Shown here one piece after another: positions 45,136 to 55,219 of a stretch of DNA of 64,000 bases (position 1 is its first letter; each line of letters opens with the position of its first letter). Source of the stretch: Trifolium pratense. Lineage: Eukaryota > Streptophyta > Magnoliopsida > Fabales > Fabaceae. Made by a program: the position numbers and the translations under genes. The stretch covers positions 57,697,489 through 57,761,488 of the forward strand of contig NC_060065.1 in assembly GCF_020283565.1 (NCBI RefSeq), read 5' to 3'. The notes below the pieces were generated by a model, which had not been told where the DNA came from, searched no databases, and saw only the letters and a program-made list of their open reading frames with translations.

Positions 45136-47231
45136 ATGTTACTAAGAAGCTATAGTGCACCAATTCCAAGTTCTTTCCTTCCTCATTCAATGGAATCTTC
45201 TTCTGAACAAGAACTCAATCGCCAACCTAGAACCCTTGCAAGTCGAAGACATAAAAACAAAAACTCTGCACCACGTAGTAACCTTGTTAAGAATCATCAT
45301 CATCAAGAAGAAACAGAACAAAAAATTTACAAGAAAAAAACAACACCTTCTATTAGAGAAATGTTTTCAAGCTCTAGTTTAGATAAGCATAAGCAAGTAT
45401 TGGATCATGAAGAAGGTGGTAAAAAAGTTGGAAAATTGCAAACTTTAGTAATGGGTGATGGTGATATGGGATGTGATGGTGGCAGGACTAATGGTAGTGG
45501 AAGAGGCTCTGGTGGTGGTGGAAGAAATGGAAATGGGTGGGAAAGTGATTATGGTAGAGATGAAATTGATGCTTATTATCAGAACATGATTGAAGCAAAC
45601 CCAAATAATTCTCTTTTACTTGGAAATTATGCTAAGTTTTTAAAGGAGGTAATTAATTATTTTGGTTTATTTTACTGAGAGTGGCTATACTTGTGCTTGA
45701 TCATGTTGTTAATCCCAACATTCACGTGGTCGGTACATTGGTGGTCGCTGGATCAAGATCATACGCCTCCAAATTTAGTACATAATTTTATTTTTTAAAA
45801 AATAAAAAATGCTGAACTAGTATTCGATCTTCATATATTAGTCACTTAATTATGTGCCGACCATGGTCGGTATATGGTAGTCGCTGGATCAAGATTATGC
45901 GCTCTAAAATTTAATACAAATTTTTATTTTTAAAATTAAAATGCTGAACTTGAATATGTATCAGCTGATCTTCGTTTATTAGTTATTTATGTGACGACGG
46001 CAGACCATATGAATTAAAAAACTATGAACAAAAAGAAGAGTAATGTGATTAAAATATATGGTATTTGTGACATGAAATTTGTTGTTTTTGTGATATATTA
46101 AATTTTGAAAAGTAGGTACGTGGAGATTATGGTAAAGCAGAGGAGTATGTTGAAAGAGCAATTTTGGTTAACCCTGGTTATGGTGATGCTTTATCACTAT
46201 ATGCTGATTTAATATGGCAAACAGAAAAGAATGCTGATAGAGCTGAAGACTATTTTGATCGAGCTGTTAAAAGTGATCCAAATGATTGGTAAGATCATCT
46301 TAATAAATCTTATGTATTTTTTTATTGTTCAAAAAAAAAATTATAAAAAAAAAAGATTGCAGGCTGTGGGGTTCGAACCCACGCGCACTCAGTGCAGTAG
46401 GTCTTAAGTCTACCCCCTTAGACCACTCGGGCAAGCCTGCTTTGTGTTAGTCTCTTGCTTTTTTATATATATTACTTTAAGTTATGTCTGAGCTCTATTA
46501 TTTGAACATTTGTTATGTGAATAATTCTTAGGTTAACTGAAATATTTGGTCACAAAAAAAAAAAAGAATAAAAAGTAATATTTAAATAATATATATTTTT
46601 AAAATAATTACATGATGTATAAGTTTTTTTGTGTGAGGGATCCAAAAATATGTTTAAGTTCATGTGTCGACATTAGCTGATTCAAAAAAAAAAAAGTTCA
46701 TGTGTCGACACACAAATTGCTCTTGTTCTCTCTTCTCAATTGACCACGCGGAGGTAGACTGCGGTGGTGGTCGGTGTTCTAGCATAGAAGTTAGGGTTCA
46801 AACCTCAGACACTTTCATTTTAAGATGAAATTATAACTATTTACTTGACAACAATAAAAAAATTGATTGTTTTTTAATCCATGCGTTCAAAATGGAGGGA
46901 GTAGTCAATACTCATTAGCAAAATTGTTATCCTAGAAAAATTCTATAGATGTTTTGTTTTATTTTCTGGCTTTATTTCCAAAGGGTTTGTTTGCTTCCTC
47001 ATTTTGCTTCAAAGTTATTACATATAAAAACTAATATGCAAATTAATATCCTCTTAATATTATTATGACATCAGCTACGTCCTGGCTTCATATGCAAAAT
47101 TTCTATGGGATGTTGAAGAAGATGAAGATAATGACTGCCAACATAAAACTGATAAGAACCATACATATTCACCTGATCTCTTTCAAGGAGCTAATGGTCG
47201 TTCTCATGTTACTGCAGCCTCTAAAATCTAA
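45136..47231 (+). CDS. TPR-like superfamily protein, 280 aa
   Basis: Exons 45136-45648, 46116-46288 and 47075-47231 join at GT..AG introns (phases 0 and 2, TG|C). The N-terminal 140 residues are low-complexity and basic ([28 protein letters not shown]), then a glycine-rich run [20 protein letters not shown]. The helical part follows: [80 protein letters not shown], then [20 protein letters not shown]. These are about three degenerate 34-residue tetratricopeptide repeats, with a Glu/Asp-rich end. The MLLRS start and AKFLWDxEEDE end are shared by a plant-specific TPR family of unknown function. Intron 1 holds a two-copy tandem repeat (about 45729-46000, period about 136 bp). Intron 2 holds an antisense tRNA gene. 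A SINE-like retroposon lies 33 bp after the stop. Confidence 0.9.
46358..46440 (-). tRNA. tRNA-Leu (anticodon UAA)
   Basis: Full cloverleaf, 83 nt. The acceptor stem GCAGGCT/AGCCTGC is perfect (7 bp). The D region has GCCCGAGTGGTCTAAGG (box A). The anticodon loop is CTTAAGA, giving TAA. A long variable arm (CTGCACTGAGTGCG) is typical of class II leucine tRNAs. The T arm is GTGGG-TTCGAAC-CCCAC (box B). CCA is not encoded, and a T10 run just downstream on the minus strand is a good Pol III terminator. One A.C mismatch closes the anticodon stem. It lies inside intron 2 of the plus-strand TPR-like gene, in opposite orientation, so it is expressed independently. Confidence 0.95.
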
Positions 47232-47263
47232 CCTCTATGTTGATTTAGCATATATCACTTTTT

Positions 47264-47356
47264 CTTGTAGATAAGTAGGATGACCGGTATTCGAACTCCG
47301 ACTTCTAGTATATAGAATGTAATGTCTGTGTCAATTGAGCTAAGCTTACGAGACAA
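47264..47356. mobile_element. SINE-like retroposon in the TPR gene's 3' region
   Basis: A 93-bp body between exact 15-bp duplications CATATATCACTTTTT (47249-47263 and 47357-47371). The body has GGTATTCGAACTCCG (box-B-like) and TCAATTGAGCTAAGCTTACG. It belongs to the same family as 52913-53023 and about 61143-61252. Confidence 0.8.
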
Positions 47357-47371
47357 CATATATCACTTTTT

Positions 47372-48700
47372 AGTTGTAAATGGCTAATGGTATGGCCATA
47401 AATAAGCGAAGAGAAGTAATATTTTGACGCACAATTTGACATTAAAATACGACAATAATTTAAATGGTCTTTTTTCCACACAATTTATTGACTATATATC
47501 CAATCAACACAATTTGAACATCTAAAAATCATACATATTTGAACACAATTTGGATGTTTAAAAGTAGTGGTTAATTGTATTATGTGGATGGTTCATGAGT
47601 TGCAACACCTTATTATATTCATTAACCATCTGTTGAACGTAATTACCACATATTTAAATTGGATTGACCATTTAAGTTACTGTCAAATTTTGATATCAAA
47701 TTTGTGTGTCAAACTAGCAAACTCATAAGAGAATGTAGTATTGTTTGCTAGTGAGGATTTCACTGTTGTATCATTTGAAAATATATGAAATTTTGGTAGA
47801 AATTAAATAAATGAATATTGAAGTCTTTTTCTAGTTCTAAAATAGGTGGTTTTTATTTAGATTCTAAATCGTGCTCTCTTTTTCTTATTTTTCATCACCT
47901 ACTCAATATTTGACATATAAAATCATATTTTAATTGCATTCACTAAACTTATATAATAATAATTTTCCTAAAGACATATGTTTTTGCAACAAACTTACAT
48001 AACAATCTCCTCAAGTTTTTTAGTCAAAAAAATCTCCTCAAGTTGGTGAGTATTAGGATGTAGTATATTGAAGTAGAAATGGTGATGTAGGTTTCAGGCT
48101 TGAATCATGCAGGCAGCTGATTTGTTTATAGCGTATGTTGTTTGGTTAATTTTTTTTATTTTTTTAAAATAATTATAATGGGATTAATTTCGATACATGA
48201 TTAACGTAGAATTATTTATACAGTAACAAAGAAAATGGATAAAAAAAAAAAAAGGGCATCCCCAACCCTTGAAAATGATAGGAAAGCTTTGAAATGTGTA
48301 ATGAACTAAAATGTAAATTCCATTATTTTTTTTTGTAAATAATTTTTAAATACACGACATGAATTGAAATAGTTGAGAACATTGAAGTGACCCATTAATT
48401 CATAAAACATTTTTATGACTTAGGATGTGTAGAGTGTACAATTTTGAACTGATAATACATCGAATTCACGCATAATTTGAACATCATATTAAACTCAAGC
48501 AAGATTCTCAGAACAAAACAGAAATAAGTTGAATTTCAACTTAATTTCAATAACTTAAATGAACTTCATAGTAGTTGAATTTCAACTTAGTTTCAATAAC
48601 TTAAATGAACTTCGTAGTAGTTCTAAATCCAAACACAGTGCATATTTTATAGACATAAAAAAAATGTGCATGCATAATTCATCTACATCTAATCATTATC
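47372..48700. other. Intergenic between convergent genes
   Basis: AT-rich and non-coding. A 46-bp unit beginning GTTGAATTTCAACTTA is tandemly duplicated at 48528-48619, close to the 3' end of the receptor kinase gene. Confidence 0.5.
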
Positions 48701-51151
48701 TTATCTTGGTCCTGATAACTGAACACAAGACAAAGGCACATTACTATAAAAACTAGCTTGTCCTGATGAACTAGCTTCTCCACTACTCATTTTCAAATAA
48801 GCTGAATAGGCACTTGATTGTAACAAAGGTGGATCATTCACTTGACACAAACCTTCAAGCATTTGAACAACATTACTCATGGAAGGTCTCAAATTCATGT
48901 CATCTTGTATACACCAAAGAGCAACTTTAAGAGCAGTCACAACACGTTCATCGTTCTCGTCAATATCTATCTTTTGATCAATAACTTCTCTTATTTTTCC
49001 TTCCTCCATCATTCTTGATACATAAGAAGGAAAATGTGCTTTCTCCGAACCTTCCCATTGATCATAGTTTTTCCTTCCACCAATAATCTCAAGCAAAAGC
49101 ATTCCATAGCTAAACACGTCACTCTTCTCCGAAATCGCGTAGTTAGTTATCCATTCTGGTGCTAAATAACCTCTTGTTCCTCTAAGAGTTGTGAAAACAT
49201 GGCTTTGTTCTCTGCTCATTAGTTTCGCCAATCCAAAATCTGAAACCTTAGCCATGAAATTATCATCAAGAAGAACATTTTGTGGTTTGATATCACAATG
49301 AATGATCCTAACTTCACACTCCTCATGAAGATAGGCCAATCCTTTTGCAGTTCCTATTGCAATGTTGTACCTTGTTTCCCAAGTTAACAACAAAGTGTTT
49401 TCGCTGTTTTTGAAGATCCATTTATCCAACGAACCTCTTGCCATATACTCATACACAAGAAGGCGATGAGGACCTTCGGCACAAAACCCTTTAAGCTTCA
49501 CAAGATGAACATGGTGAATACTTCCAATTATCGATACTTCTGCTTTGAACTCTTTTGCTCCTTGTCCAACTCCTTCCAATTTTTTCACTGCTAATTGTGT
49601 GTCATCTTCAAGTAATCCTAGATACACTGAGCCAAATCCTCCTTCCCCAATTTTCGTGGAGAAGTCCTTAGTTGCTCTAGCAAGAGCAGTATAAGTAAAT
49701 CGCGCTGGCATACTAGAGAGACCATCAAAGAAATCATCTTCCTCTAAAGTATCTTGAGGATACTTATCGAAATTCTTCTTCTTTGTCTTGTAGTAGCACC
49801 AAAATCCAGTCATAAGACCAAAAATAGCCAAAACTGTGAGAATCCCTATGACAGAAACAATCACCATGTCCTTTCTTCCATTATTATCGCGGACAATGCC
49901 ACCACGGTCAGTTGAGACCTTCATATATGAAACAAAACCGCCACTGTTCCCTTTAAATCGTTGGAAGCTTCCGGTTTGATCAAAATGAAAGCATCTACCA
50001 GTACTGTTTTCATGGAAAAGTACAAGACAAGAACAGTTTCTTACACAAGCATCTTTGCACGAATTCAATGTTGATTTTAAAACAGGAGCATCGTACTTAA
50101 GCGCAAAATAATCAAGATCTTCACCAACATATAGAAGTTCTGTTGAAGTACTCCTAGGTGAACAAGCTGAGATGTTAGGAGGTTTGCAATTGAAACGCGA
50201 TCGAAGAAGCGTAGGACATTCACACCAATTCTCAAAGAAACAAACATAGTAAGGATCACAAGGCTCAGGAATTCCACAAGGGTCTTGTGGTACTTTAAAC
50301 ACCTCAGGATTAGTAGCTTTTCCTTTGTTAAGATCATAAAAAGATATTGCACCATTCGGATCCAAAATAGCCGCATAGAATGACTTAGGATCTGAATGAT
50401 CAGAAAATACAATTTTCCAAACCAAAGCACCACTTTTATCATAAAAGTTCCATGAATTAGAAACCAAAGAAGCATAGTGAACCTTATTATTCTTACTTGT
50501 TACATTCTTCGAACTTCTATTACTAACTTCTTCCATTAAAGACCAATACAATTGCGGCGTTTCAAAACCTGCATATAGAACCAAATCACCTTCTATATAA
50601 CTAAAATAATGAAACAAGTTCATTCGATTCGGAAAACTTTTAAGACTCATTCCATCAACAAAGGATTGACCAGGCAAAAGTGTATCAGTAGGATGACTAA
50701 AACTTTGCCAAATAACTTTCTTATTTTCACCAAACATAACCAAATTTCCTGAATCCAACAATTCCATGTCCCTAACTGTCTGTCCTGTTGTGTTTGTTTC
50801 CCAAACAAAACTATTTCCACTTTCTAAATAAGCATTTCCACTATGATCAAACACAAATTTGTCAGAATTTCTAACAAGTAAACCTCTATTTGCAGTCCAA
50901 ACAACTTTGTAGCTACTCAAATGAATGACTACTAAAACAAACAATGAAACATCAAGAGTTGTGAAGAATCCAAAAGCAAAAGCTGAGTTGTTAGATAGTA
51001 AGAAAAAACCATTATGATCGTTCCAATCTAAACGTGATGCACTGAATCCGGGATATATTTGATGAATGTGTTGATCATTGGCTTGGCAGATTCTTAACAG
51101 AAGGAGCATCAACACATGCAAAATCAAGATTCCATTTTTCACTAAGCCCAT
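48701..51151 (-). CDS. SD2-5: G-type lectin S-receptor-like Ser/Thr kinase, SD2-5 type, 816 aa
   Basis: A plasma-membrane receptor kinase. The signal peptide is residues 1-24. The bulb-type mannose-binding lectin domain is about 40-165 (VVWTANRG, LLDSGNLV, WQSFSHPTDTLLPGQ). A short cysteine-rich EGF-like stretch lies about 291-322. The PAN/apple-like region is about 345-395 (SCKDACVRNCSCLVLF). The transmembrane helix is about 428-452. The kinase domain is about 500-770: P-loop GEGGFGSVY (502-510), catalytic Lys 523, IIHCDIKPQNVLL (HCD 618-620, a non-RD kinase), DFG 638-640 and GTRGYLAPEW. All catalytic motifs are intact. The coding region has no intron, as usual for this subfamily. A 5'UTR intron of about 340 bp is likely: donor G|GTATGT at 51501, acceptor ATGCAG at 51162, just before the ATG. 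Ligand unknown; relatives act in defence and development. Confidence 0.96.
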   Translation of the reverse strand: MGLVKNGILILHVLMLLLLRICQANDQHIHQIYPGFSASRLDWNDHNGFFLLSNNSAFAFGFFTTLDVSLFVLVVIHLSSYKVVWTANRGLLVRNSDKFVFDHSGNAYLESGNSFVWETNTTGQTVRDMELLDSGNLVMFGENKKVIWQSFSHPTDTLLPGQSFVDGMSLKSFPNRMNLFHYFSYIEGDLVLYAGFETPQLYWSLMEEVSNRSSKNVTSKNNKVHYASLVSNSWNFYDKSGALVWKIVFSDHSDPKSFYAAILDPNGAISFYDLNKGKATNPEVFKVPQDPCGIPEPCDPYYVCFFENWCECPTLLRSRFNCKPPNISACSPRSTSTELLYVGEDLDYFALKYDAPVLKSTLNSCKDACVRNCSCLVLFHENSTGRCFHFDQTGSFQRFKGNSGGFVSYMKVSTDRGGIVRDNNGRKDMVIVSVIGILTVLAIFGLMTGFWCYYKTKKKNFDKYPQDTLEEDDFFDGLSSMPARFTYTALARATKDFSTKIGEGGFGSVYLGLLEDDTQLAVKKLEGVGQGAKEFKAEVSIIGSIHHVHLVKLKGFCAEGPHRLLVYEYMARGSLDKWIFKNSENTLLLTWETRYNIAIGTAKGLAYLHEECEVRIIHCDIKPQNVLLDDNFMAKVSDFGLAKLMSREQSHVFTTLRGTRGYLAPEWITNYAISEKSDVFSYGMLLLEIIGGRKNYDQWEGSEKAHFPSYVSRMMEEGKIREVIDQKIDIDENDERVVTALKVALWCIQDDMNLRPSMSNVVQMLEGLCQVNDPPLLQSSAYSAYLKMSSGEASSSGQASFYSNVPLSCVQLSGPR

Positions 51152-51501
51152 GATTTTATAGCTGCATTTAAATATTGGGTTTTAGTTTAACTACATAATA
51201 ATTCAAAAAAATGCTGACTTTAGAAAGATCTGTCAAAATTATTAATACGATAATTGTAGTTCGATATTTTTCGGTCTTAAACCTCTAGTTCCTAGGGAAG
51301 TGGTCATGATAATTCAGAGTTCAACCGAGAAGTAAGTAAATAAAATCTGATAAAAAATGTTCTAGCTATATTTCGGACCCGAGTTTGCCGAATGATTTGT
51401 CCTTAAATAAGTTTGATATGGTAAGCAAAAACATATAAAATTGTAAATTACAACATGAGAGAAACTAAACTAGCATAAATTAAGGGAGAAATGTTACATA
51501 C

Positions 51502-51670
51502 CGATGACAGCAAATCCGTTTTCCAAAGAGAAACTATGGAGTCATGTTATCTTGTTTGACTAAAGAAAGCATATGAAGAATTGTATGGAAGATTGTGGCT
51601 AGATGAAGCCATGGAAATTTTGAGGCCAAATGTTCAAGTTCATGAGAAGAATGAGTTGAAGTTTTGTTGA
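51502..51670 (-). other. Probable 5'UTR exon of the receptor kinase gene
   Basis: Less AT-rich segment ending TGTCATCG before the donor GTATGTAAC on the minus strand, pairing with the acceptor next to the start codon. The transcription start was not located. Confidence 0.4.
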
Positions 51671-52894
51671 GCTACCACTTTATGTGTTTATTTATGATGG
51701 TAGTTGAATTGTCGTACGGCAACATTATTGTCCCCATTTTTGAGGTAATTGTCACGTTGTGATATTGAGTGAGTGAGTGAATAAGGTTCTTTGTATAATA
51801 CTATAATCTCGTTGCTCTTGTTAATTGACACATAATTGTCACATAATACTACTAATTTATTACGTACTTTGAATAGTATCCTTGCAAATTGACATCTAAA
51901 CGTAATTAAGGACCACAAAAAAAATTCAAATGCTTATTTCTAATTCTTGTACTAATCCAATTTGATAAATAGAACTTGGAAAACACTATTGTATATTGAA
52001 GTAATTCCAAAAATAAAAGCTGTTCCTTGGTGATTTTTCATTTCTAAATTTCTAGTTTAATTTGAGCCTTGAGGAATATTAATTTATTATGCTCTCAAGA
52101 AATAACTTGTGCTTTGTTAGTTTGGGATTGATAATAACTCTCACATTGAGATTCATAAGAGTTTATAAGTAAAAGGTAATTCTCACCTTACAAACAAGTT
52201 TTGTAGGGTTAAATTAGGTTCAACACCCAATTTTAAGATGGTATCAGAGTTTCTTCATGATTTGTTGAGTTACCCTATTTTATTATAATTCAACCATTAC
52301 AAAAAACGACTTATAAGGTGGAAACTGTTTTCACTTATACAGTTATTTTTTATTTAGATATCATCTCATATAATATGACACACGTCACACGCGTTCATGC
52401 TCCAAATGTTAATGGTTCAAAATTATGTTATCATTTTAGAATTTGAGTTAAATCTAACTTAACCTTTACTAAATTGACTTAAAGTAAATTAAAAAATGGG
52501 CTTGCTCTTAAACTCATTTCTAAACATTATCTTATCCAATGTAGTACTATTTAAAGCGGATAGGAGACAAAATACAAGTCCAAACGTGAACTAATATGGA
52601 ACAAATTTTTAATTAGAGTGCTAATAATTTGTTTTTCATGGCTTCTATAGCAAGGGGGTTCCCCTTCTCTTTTATAAAATTTGAGTAGTTTGTTGTGTTT
52701 GACAATTGAATCCAATACAATGAATGCTCCTTTGTGTAACACATGAATAGATTTAAAATCAGCAAAAGTTACTTTAAAAAATCAGGATCTTGAATGTGAA
52801 TGCCATAAAAAAGGCAATGAAGGTCAAAATTAGTTTTGTAAGGTGGATGATTTTTGACTTGTGTGTTTAAATTTAAGATAAGTTTTGAAAAATC
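51671..52894. other. Intergenic with an LTR/PBS-like remnant
   Basis: Mostly AT-rich. At about 52125-52260 a TRIM/LTR-like end (CTCACATTGAGATTCATAAG, GGTTCAACACCCAATTTTAA) is followed by the primer-binding word TGGTATCAGAG. No partner LTR was found. No gene is seen. Confidence 0.45.
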
Positions 52895-52912
52895 ACAATG
52901 TCATCATAATTT

Positions 52913-53023
52913 ATTGGCTAAAAATTATACCATTAAGATGGATAAGTGGGATGTTCTGAGTTCGAATCTCGGCTCCTTACATATATAATGCAATGCCTCT
53001 GCCAACTAATCTAAGCTCACGAG
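52913..53023 (+). mobile_element. SINE-like retroposon, 111 bp
   Basis: Flanked by an 18-bp duplication with one mismatch, ACAATGTCATCATAATTT (52895-52912) and ACAATGTCATCGTAATTT (53024-53041). The body has an A-box-like GGCTAAAAATTATACC, box B GAGTTCGAATCTCGG, and the shared words ATATATAATGCAATGCC and CTAAGCTCACGAG. Confidence 0.8.
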
Positions 53024-53107
53024 ACAATGTCATCGTAATTTTAACTTGTGTTATAGTATAATTTAAAATTTCAACAAAATCATTTTTACCATGTCAAAAA
53101 AATGATT

Positions 53108-53219
53108 TTCTCTGGTGTGGTGGTATTGGCTTGAGACCTGGGAGTGTGCTCCTCCTTAATGTCTCAGGTTCGATTCTCTCTGATGTCAATTTGGGTGGGC
53201 TAATTTAGCTTCTTAAACA
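53108..53219 (+). mobile_element. SINE-like sequence, second family
   Basis: tRNA-type promoter boxes: GTGTGGTGGTATTGGCTTGA (box A region) and CAGGTTCGATTCTCTC (box B), then TTTGGGTGGGCTAATTTAGC. It resembles a common legume SINE; TSDs were not identified. Confidence 0.55.
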
Positions 53220-53549
53220 AAAACATATCAAAAAATAAATAAATATAGTATACACAGTTGAGAGAAAAGATTTCATATTTTTCAACAAAAACTGGTTATC
53301 GTTAAAGATTAGTCATCCTTCCAGCTGTTAGCTACAACGTTGGGATAAAAGAATTCAACTTGCTTAATAAAGATTTCTATACAATAGTAAAAAAAAAATA
53401 ATAACTATATATAACATGATAATATTAATTATAAAAGAAGGGTGAATTTGTGAAATGTTGTAAAATAAAAAATCAAAATGAGCCCAAATATCGTTGGCTT
53501 GTGGGTTTCAAGATAGTGATTGTTCGGTTCGGTTGAACAGTCGGAGCAA

Positions 53550-55209
53550 GGAATTTTTTTTTTCTACCCCAACAATCTTCATTCTACCCCAACATATTTT
53601 TCAAAATACCCGGTATACCCTTATAAAAAATTAGTATATTTTAATAATTTTTTTTTGTCGTCTTATACTGTTCCGGTAGACTGTTTCATCCTCCCAAAAA
53701 TCTGTTCCGGTAAGTATTTATCTATACCGGTATGTTAATTTTACCGGTACACTTTTTAAAAAGTGTTCCGGTATGTTAATTTTACCGGTACACCTTTTAA
53801 TAAGTGTTCCGGTGTTGATTTTACCGGTACACTTGGTTTTAATAAGTGTTCCGGTATGTTTAATAAGTGTTCCGGTAAAAATTAACTACTCTCTTTCAAA
53901 TAGATCCACTTTTGTTTAGAACCTTATGGCCTCTCCTTCAAATATAACTACTCTCTTTCAATATTCCCCAAGCCAACTTCCCATTTTCTATGGTGAAAAC
54001 TATGAATATTGGAGTGATCAACTGAAGACTTTCTTCATTTCCCGAGATCTTTGGGACATTGTAGAAAAAGGATATAGAAAACAGCCACAACCAGTGGCTT
54101 TGCAAGGGAACCATTTGAAGCAATATAAAGAAATTGTAAAGAAAGATGCAACTTCCCTTCTCTACATGATTGATCAAAGGCATTTATTCAAGAATTGTAG
54201 GTGTTAATAAGGCAAAAGAAGCACAGGATATTCAGCAAAATGAATATAAAGGCAGTGAGAAATTCATTTCTATAAAGCTTCAAAATCTTTGATCCATAAA
54301 CAACTTCAATCGCCCAAGCCAGAGGTAACTGCTGAAAATAATCCATCTACATCCACTTCTCAAATTTCTAACGCTTTTGACCTTAATCCTTATGACTTAC
54401 CAATAGCTTTGAGAAAAGACAAAAGGTCTTGTGCCAAGTACCCTATTTCTCAATTTGTCTCTTCTAAACGTTTTCCCTTGCAGCACCAGAGTTTTATTAC
54501 AGTTGCTGACTCTTTGAGAAATCTGACATCTGTCAAGAGGCACTAAAGGATGAAAGTTTGGTCCCAGTTATGGATGAGGAGCTGAAAGCACTTGAAAATG
54601 ATGAAACTTGGGAGATTTTTGAGAGATCATGAGGCAAGAAAATTGTTAATCATGTGGATCTATACAGTTAAGCACAAATTAGATGACACTTATGATCGAT
54701 ACAGGGCAAAACTAATGACAAAAGGATACACTCAAATTAAACCTATTTTCCCCAATGGAAAAGATGAACATTGTTCATCTTGTACTCTCTCTTGTAGCCC
54801 ACTATGTATGAGAACTATACCAGTTCGATGTCAAAAATGTTTGCTTGCATGGAGACTTAGAGGAGGTGTAAACGGAGATTTCCCGATGATTTGGTCCCAC
54901 AGTATATAAATGGTGTGTCTTGGGATACAAAGCAAAGCCAAGAAAATCAATACCGGAACACTTATTAAAAAGTGTACCGGTAAGATTACCGGAACACTTT
55001 TTAAAAAGTGTACTGGTAAAATTAACATACCGGTATAGATAAATACTTACCGGAACAGTTTTTTGGGATGATGAAACAGTCTACCGGAACAGTATAATAC
55101 GACAAAAAAAAAATTAAAATATACTAATTTTTTTATAAGGGTATATTGGGTATTTTGAAAAATATGTTGGGGTAGAGTGAAGATCGTTGGGGTAGAAAAA
55201 AAAAATTCC
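53550..55209 (+). mobile_element. Mutator-like element with long TIRs carrying copia sequence, 1660 bp
   Basis: TIRs of about 270 bp: left GGAATTTTTTTTTTCTACCC; the right end is the same in reverse complement. Both continue through GACTGTTTCATC and repeated GTGTTCCGGTA/TACCGGTACAC words. An exact 10-bp duplication GTCGGAGCAA (53540-53549 and 55210-55219) flanks it. Between the TIRs lie copia pieces in sense orientation. A gag N terminus (53926-54207: ATG, then QLPIFYGENYEYWSDQLKTF) is followed by pol text (DLPIALRKDKRSCAKYPISQ; EELKALENDETWEIF; VKHKLDDTYDRYRAKLMTKG) with stops and frameshifts. Protease, integrase and LTRs are absent. This is best read as a non-autonomous MULE that captured retrotransposon sequence. 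Confidence 0.88.
53926..54909 (+). pseudogene. Copia gag-pol remnant inside the MULE
   Basis: The gag start is intact for 93 codons and then breaks. After a short non-matching stretch, the linker and beginning of the copia reverse transcriptase appear (ALRK.KRSC..YPISQFVS, then AL..DETWEIF, then DRYRAKLMTKGYTQ). The middle of the polyprotein is deleted. A 16-bp direct repeat AACTACTCTCTTTCAA occurs at the upstream edge (about 53883 and 53946). Confidence 0.8.
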
Positions 55210-55219
55210 GTCGGAGCAA

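Noticed and set aside
50077..50475. 132-codon minus-strand frame
   Set aside because: A shifted-frame shadow within the receptor kinase coding exon.
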